Source: CAWULT01 sp963923455 (lineage in GTDB: Bacteria; Acidobacteriota; Vicinamibacteria; Vicinamibacterales; UBA2999). From it: a stretch of 10,843 nucleotides of DNA. This document shows positions 7,930-10,843 of this stretch, piece after piece. The DNA is taken from assembly GCA_963923455.1 (NCBI GenBank), contig CAWULT010000140.1, positions 1 to 10,843 on the forward strand, in the 5' to 3' direction. Both the position numbers and the translations under genes were made by a program. A model generated the notes under the pieces. The model was not told the origin of the DNA. It did no database searches and saw only the letters and a program-made list of their open reading frames with translations. Every line of letters begins with the position of its first letter. Within the stretch, counting starts at the first letter, position 1.

Positions 7930-8808
7930 CTAGGGTACGACCGCGCTGGTGGCGCCGACGGCGCCGCGATCGTCGCCCACCATCAGCTCCTTGGCGTAGT
8001 TGGCCTGCTGGCACACGTATTCGAAGAGCTCCTGGCCGCGCTCCAGCCGCAGGTTGAACTGGGCGTTCCACTTGGCCGTGTAGGCGCCCGGGTCGTCCAC
8101 CGTCACCTCGTACCGGATCGCCGTGGCGTTGATGCGCGTGAAGCGCTCGATCGTGTGCAGGTCCGTCGTGTGCGGCAGGCCGCGGCGGTCGAGCCAGAAG
8201 CGCTCGTTGAACCCGACGGTGTCGACGACGAGCGTATCGCCCTCCCACCAGCCGATCGAGTGGCCGTAGTACTCGGGCTTCAGGTCGGCGGGGTGGGTTC
8301 GGCCGTCCATGTAGATCGTCCGGAAGGTGTGCGGGCCGCCGACGTCGAAGATGAACATCCGCTGCAGTTCCGGCAGTTCGACGAACTCGACGCCGTAGGG
8401 GGTCAGGAACTGACGCGCCACGCCCGAGGCCTTGCAGCGCGTGTGGGGCTCGAGCTCGTGCTTCTGCCGGTCGTCGTAGACCGCCTTGGCCCACGGCTGG
8501 AACGGGACCGTGGCGGCGGGGGCGATCGGGTCGAGGATGCCGAAGACCGGCAGCCACAGCCCCTTCTCCGTCGGCGACAGCCCCGCCGTCAGTACGGCGC
8601 GGCCGGCACCGTTGCGAGGCGCGGGCGCAGCCTGGGGCGCGTTGGTCGGCGTCCCGACGCCGCCGACGACGCCCTGGCCACCCTGACCACCCTGCCGTCC
8701 CTGACCGCCTTGCCGGCCCTGTCCACCCTGGCCACCTTGCCGCCCCTGTGCGGCCGCGGGGGCCGCCATGGCGAGCACCAGGCCGATCACTGCGATGTGC
8801 TTGTACAT
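7930..8808 (-). CDS. Secreted WEGDTLVV-type protein with Gln/Gly/Arg tract
   Basis: This 292-residue protein is read on the minus strand. The signal peptide is MYKHIAVIGLVLAMAAPAAA (1-20). Residues 21-46 form a Gly/Gln/Arg tract made of QGG and QGR triplets, followed by a flexible Ala/Pro linker to about 68. The folded part contains HTRCKASGV (122-130), IYMDGRTHP (165-173), IGWWEGDTLVVDTVGFN (185-201), LHTIERF (217-223) and LFEYVCQQAN (261-270). It shares these blocks in order with the gene at 5338-6366, including the only two cysteines (Cys125 and Cys266). ATG at 8808 was chosen because it starts a clean signal peptide and GGGAG lies at 8820-8824; the frame extends further upstream to 8958 without plausible coding content. 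It converges on the TPR gene with only 6 bp between stops. Function is unknown. Confidence 0.88.
   Translation of the reverse strand: MYKHIAVIGLVLAMAAPAAAQGRQGGQGGQGRQGGQGRQGGQGGQGVVGGVGTPTNAPQAAPAPRNGAGRAVLTAGLSPTEKGLWLPVFGILDPIAPAATVPFQPWAKAVYDDRQKHELEPHTRCKASGVARQFLTPYGVEFVELPELQRMFIFDVGGPHTFRTIYMDGRTHPADLKPEYYGHSIGWWEGDTLVVDTVGFNERFWLDRRGLPHTTDLHTIERFTRINATAIRYEVTVDDPGAYTAKWNAQFNLRLERGQELFEYVCQQANYAKELMVGDDRGAVGATSAVVP
8671..8748 (-). repeat. Gln-Gly-Gly/Gln-Gly-Arg coding repeat tract
   Basis: About 26 residues right after the signal peptide are nine Gln-led units: seven Gly-Gly or Gly-Arg triplets plus incomplete end units. At DNA level it is an imperfect 9-bp-type repeat. Gln is mostly CAG with some CAA, Gly uses GGT, GGC, GGA and GGG, and Arg is CGG, so copies have drifted at third positions while the protein pattern is kept. 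Confidence 0.85.
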
Positions 8809-8819
8809 AGATTCGCGAA

Positions 8820-8824
8820 CTCCC
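8820..8824 (-). promoter_or_regulatory. Ribosome binding site (GGGAG) for the minus-strand gene
   Basis: On the minus strand GGGAG precedes the ATG at 8808 by 11 nt. The spacing is somewhat long, but it supports this start over upstream alternatives. Confidence 0.45.
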
Positions 8825-8838
8825 ACCTGCTTCGGTCG

Positions 8839-8867
8839 CGCGGCCGGCCCGTGTCCGCGGCCGGCCC
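8839..8867. repeat. 12-bp direct repeat in the divergent intergenic region
   Basis: CGCGGCCGGCCC occurs twice, at 8839-8850 and 8856-8867, 17 bp apart start to start. Each copy contains the palindrome GGCCGGCC. It lies just upstream of the minus-strand gene. It could be a paired protein-binding site or a chance effect of high GC content. Confidence 0.5.
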
Positions 8868-8926
8868 CGATACGGTGCCAGGCGAAGCCGCCGGCACCCC
8901 GTCTCTCGTCACCGGGGCTGGGATGG

Positions 8927-8956
8927 CTGACCCCGACGCTGACGCAAGCGTATACC
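8927..8956 (+). promoter_or_regulatory. Possible promoter of the second TPR gene
   Basis: CTGACC (8927-8932) and TATACC (8951-8956) are 18 bp apart, each matching the sigma-70-type -35 and -10 consensus at four of six positions. An alternative is the extended -10-like TGGTACGAT at 9008-9016, which would place transcription start only a few bases before the ATG at 9029. Both are weak guesses. I saw no convincing promoter for the minus-strand gene in the same 220-bp region. Confidence 0.3.
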
Positions 8957-9028
8957 AACTGTGTGCGTCAGGCACTGGACCAAATCGGGCCTGCCCGTGG
9001 CGCGTTCTGGTACGATGCTCGTCCCGAG

Positions 9029-10702
9029 ATGGCTCGTCGGCGACTCGTGTGGATCGGCGTGCTGGCCGCGCTGGTGCTGACCCCCGTCCAGGCCGGCGCC
9101 CAGGCCAGGGACGCGTTCGTCCAGGCGCTGGTGGACCTGGTGGAGCGGGCCAACGGACGCGCCGGGGACGAGGGGCCGCAGCTCACGGCGGACGTGGAAA
9201 GGCTGGCGGCGGCGCTCTCCGCGTGGGACGCCGGACTCCGTCGGGTCGAGGCTGGGCTGCAGGCCGAGATCGGCGGGGCCCCGCCGAAGGCAGCGTCGCG
9301 GATGCGGGCGACGCTCGGCCTGGCGTACCTCGAGCGCGGTCGCCTGGCCGACGCCCTGACGCAGCTGGACCAGGCCGAGTCGCTCGACGCGGCGTTTCTC
9401 GAAGCGCGGCTGCTGCGCGCCGATGCGCTCGGCGCTGCGGGCCGGACTCGCGACGCGGCCTCCGCGGCGCAGGCCGCGTGGCGGGCGGCCGACGACAATG
9501 CCGTCGTGGCCTACCGGCTGCTGCGCCGCCTCGGCCCCGCCGCCGATCCCGCGATGGCCGCCCCACCCCTCCGGACGCTCGAGCATGCGGCCGCGTCCGC
9601 CGGTGCGCCGCTCGCCGTCACGTGGCTCGCCGGGGCCGCGCGGCTGGTCGACGATGCGGCTGTCTCCGCGCCAGTCTTTCCGCTGGGCGCCTACGCCGGC
9701 GTGTTCGACCTGGTGCGTCAGGCCCGCTATGCGGAGGCCGTCGCGCGGGCCCGGGCCGTCGTGGCGGCGGACCCCCTCGTCATGGACCCGGGGCTGGGCC
9801 GCGCCGATGTGCGCGAGGCGGCGCGCCTGCTGGCTGCTGGCCGCGCGGCCGAGGCGGCATCGCGGCTGGCCGCTGTCGATCCGGCCAGGGGCTCCGCGCA
9901 GATCCAGCGGCTGCTCGGCCTCGCGCAGGCGGCGGCCGGCGATCCTGTGAAGGGACTGGAGGCGCTTCGCGCCGCCGTCCGTCTGGCCCCGCTCGATGAG
10001 CGGGCGCACCTCGCGCTCGCCGACGCGCTCGTCGCGGGCGGCGACGCCGATGGTGCGCTCGCGAGCCTTGGCCGCACCGTGCGGGCCATGCCCCGATCGG
10101 GACAGGCCCTGTGGATGCAGGCACGCCTGCTCGAGTCGCGCGGCCGCGGCGCCGACGCCCTGGCGGCGTACGAGCGGGCCGGCCGGATTCGTCCGTTCCT
10201 CGGCGCCTCGCACGTGTTTGCCGCGGTCGGCCGGCTGCAGCACACCCGCCTCGCGCTCGACGCGGCCGCCGACGCCTACGCCGCCCGCGTGGATCTGGCC
10301 CCCGCCGACCCGGCGGCCCACGTCGATCTCGCGGAGGTGTACCGCGCGCAGGACCGCCACGACGCGGCGCTCGTGGAGTACCTGATCGCCGCCCTGCTCG
10401 ACCCTGGCAACGCCCGGACGTTGACGACCATCGGCCAGCTGTACAGCGCCGCGGGGCGCGACGCCGATGCGGTGGCCGTCTGGCGCCGGGCACTGGCCGC
10501 CGACGCACGCCAGCTCGAGGCCCGGTACGCGCTCAGCCGCGCCCTGCTGCGGCTCGGCCGCACGGAGGAGGCCGCCGACGAGCTGAAACGCTTCCAGGAC
10601 GTGCAGGCGCAGGCGCTCGCCGACGAGCGGCAGAAGTTCCTGGACAACTCCCGCCGGCTGCAGGATGCGGTCGGCACCACGACGACGGAGGGCGCACGAT
10701 GA
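9029..10702 (+). CDS. Exported TPR-repeat protein
   Basis: This is a 557-residue protein with a signal peptide (MARRRLVWIGVLAALVLTPVQAGAQ, cleavage near residue 25). It is almost entirely alpha-helical and Ala/Arg/Leu rich. TPR-like units lie near 92-123, 125-156, 289-321, 323-355, 357-389, 428-460, 462-494 and 496-529, with signatures such as AHVDLAEVYRAQDRHDAALVEYLIAALLDPG and LEARYALSRALLRLGRTEEAADELKRF. The middle (about 160-285) is more diverged. The C-terminal 30 residues look like a charged helix. The ATG at 9029 gives a clean signal peptide; the frame is open back to 8768, but that stretch crosses the divergent intergenic region. There is no visible ribosome site. It overlaps the next gene by ATGA and so is translationally coupled to it. 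Role: probably a periplasmic scaffold for the downstream product. Confidence 0.88.
   Translation: MARRRLVWIGVLAALVLTPVQAGAQARDAFVQALVDLVERANGRAGDEGPQLTADVERLAAALSAWDAGLRRVEAGLQAEIGGAPPKAASRMRATLGLAYLERGRLADALTQLDQAESLDAAFLEARLLRADALGAAGRTRDAASAAQAAWRAADDNAVVAYRLLRRLGPAADPAMAAPPLRTLEHAAASAGAPLAVTWLAGAARLVDDAAVSAPVFPLGAYAGVFDLVRQARYAEAVARARAVVAADPLVMDPGLGRADVREAARLLAAGRAAEAASRLAAVDPARGSAQIQRLLGLAQAAAGDPVKGLEALRAAVRLAPLDERAHLALADALVAGGDADGALASLGRTVRAMPRSGQALWMQARLLESRGRGADALAAYERAGRIRPFLGASHVFAAVGRLQHTRLALDAAADAYAARVDLAPADPAAHVDLAEVYRAQDRHDAALVEYLIAALLDPGNARTLTTIGQLYSAAGRDADAVAVWRRALAADARQLEARYALSRALLRLGRTEEAADELKRFQDVQAQALADERQKFLDNSRRLQDAVGTTTTEGAR
10687..10692 (+). promoter_or_regulatory. Ribosome binding site (GGAGGG) of the last gene
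   Basis: GGAGGG lies 6 nt before the ATG at 10699, inside the end of the TPR gene. It is the strongest Shine-Dalgarno match seen in the window and supports a real overlapping start there. Confidence 0.75.
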
Positions 10703-10843
10703 CCGCGCCGTCGGGACGGCTGGCGATCGTCGTGCTGCTGTTCGGCGCCGCGAGCGCATGGCTGGCCGCACAGGGCGCCGTGTCCCGTCCGGGCGCGCGG
10801 GCCGCCGGGCCGCGTTCGGCGAGCCCGGCGTCGGGCTCCGCGG
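10699..10843 (+). CDS. Exported protein, 5' part only
   Basis: An ATG overlaps the TGA of the TPR gene (ATGA at 10699-10702) and has GGAGGG 6 nt upstream. The 48 visible codons give MTAPSGRLAIVVLLFGAASA, then WLAAQGAVSRPGARAAG and further Ala/Ser/Pro/Gly-rich residues. This is a signal peptide followed by a low-complexity linker. The frame stays open to the window edge. In Acidobacteriota, TPR genes of this sort are often followed by an FG-GAP/CRTAC1-type protein, so that is one guess, but nothing in the visible part identifies the family. Confidence 0.75.
   Translation, partial: MTAPSGRLAIVVLLFGAASAWLAAQGAVSRPGARAAGPRSASPASGSA

Noticed and set aside
8809..8958. N-terminal extension of the minus-strand secreted gene to a start at 8958.
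   Set aside because: It would bury the signal peptide beginning at 8808 by about 50 residues and cover the divergent control region.
8155..9999. A 614-codon plus-strand open frame over the minus-strand secreted gene and the TPR gene.
   Set aside because: It overlaps two genes with recognisable protein features; its Leu/Thr/Pro repeat near 8670-8750 is just the complement of the Gln/Gly/Arg tract.
8909..10771. A 620-codon minus-strand open frame opposite the second TPR gene.
   Set aside because: The plus strand encodes a signal peptide and regular TPR repeats; the minus frame gives low-complexity Arg/Gly/Ala sequence and also crosses the ATGA gene junction.
1..10843. CRISPR array, tRNA or rRNA genes, insertion sequences, phage or defence genes.
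   Set aside because: No regularly spaced repeats, tRNA-like folds, transposase motifs or flanking inverted repeats were seen; nearly all of the sequence is accounted for by the listed genes.

Overview
The window is GC-rich (by eye about 70%) with strong codon bias. It encodes almost only exported proteins: a DUF1592/DUF1588/DUF1585 heme protein, a Tat-exported DUF1552 protein, a periplasmic ankyrin protein, an FG-GAP propeller, TPR proteins and small secreted proteins of the 'PWGDPDLQG / WEGDTLVV' type. This gene content points to Acidobacteriota, most likely a Vicinamibacteria (Luteitalea-like) organism. That placement is inference from gene families and composition; there is no rRNA or marker gene here.

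Layout. Positions 1-6366 hold six tightly packed plus-strand genes with gaps of 3 to 25 bp: the 3' end of a DUF1588/DUF1585 c-heme protein, a DUF1552 protein, a signal-peptide ankyrin-repeat protein, a small TMEM220-family membrane protein, a membrane-anchored seven-motif FG-GAP protein, and a secreted WEGDTLVV-type protein. They look like one operon whose start lies upstream of the window. A 12-bp-stem hairpin (6393-6420) sits in the 84-bp gap after the sixth gene. A TPR lipoprotein gene (6451-7923) follows on the same strand. It ends 6 bp from the end of a convergent minus-strand gene (7930-8808), which encodes a second, paralogous WEGDTLVV-type secreted protein with an unusual Gln/Gly/Arg tract. 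A 220-bp divergent intergenic region (8809-9028) separates it from a second plus-strand TPR protein (9029-10702). The last gene starts by ATGA overlap at 10699 and runs off the window.

How the genes may work together: the products are all envelope proteins and four of them are repeat scaffolds (ankyrin, FG-GAP, two TPR), so an extracytoplasmic protein assembly is plausible, with the DUF1592-type heme protein and the DUF1552 protein as a known adjacent pair. No substrate or reaction can be deduced from the sequence. I found no RNA genes, CRISPR array, insertion sequence or phage signature. The most interesting points are the operon of unstudied exported families, the pair of diverged WEGDTLVV paralogs sharing exactly two mature cysteines, the Gln/Gly/Arg tract, and a bacterial TMEM220 homologue in this context.
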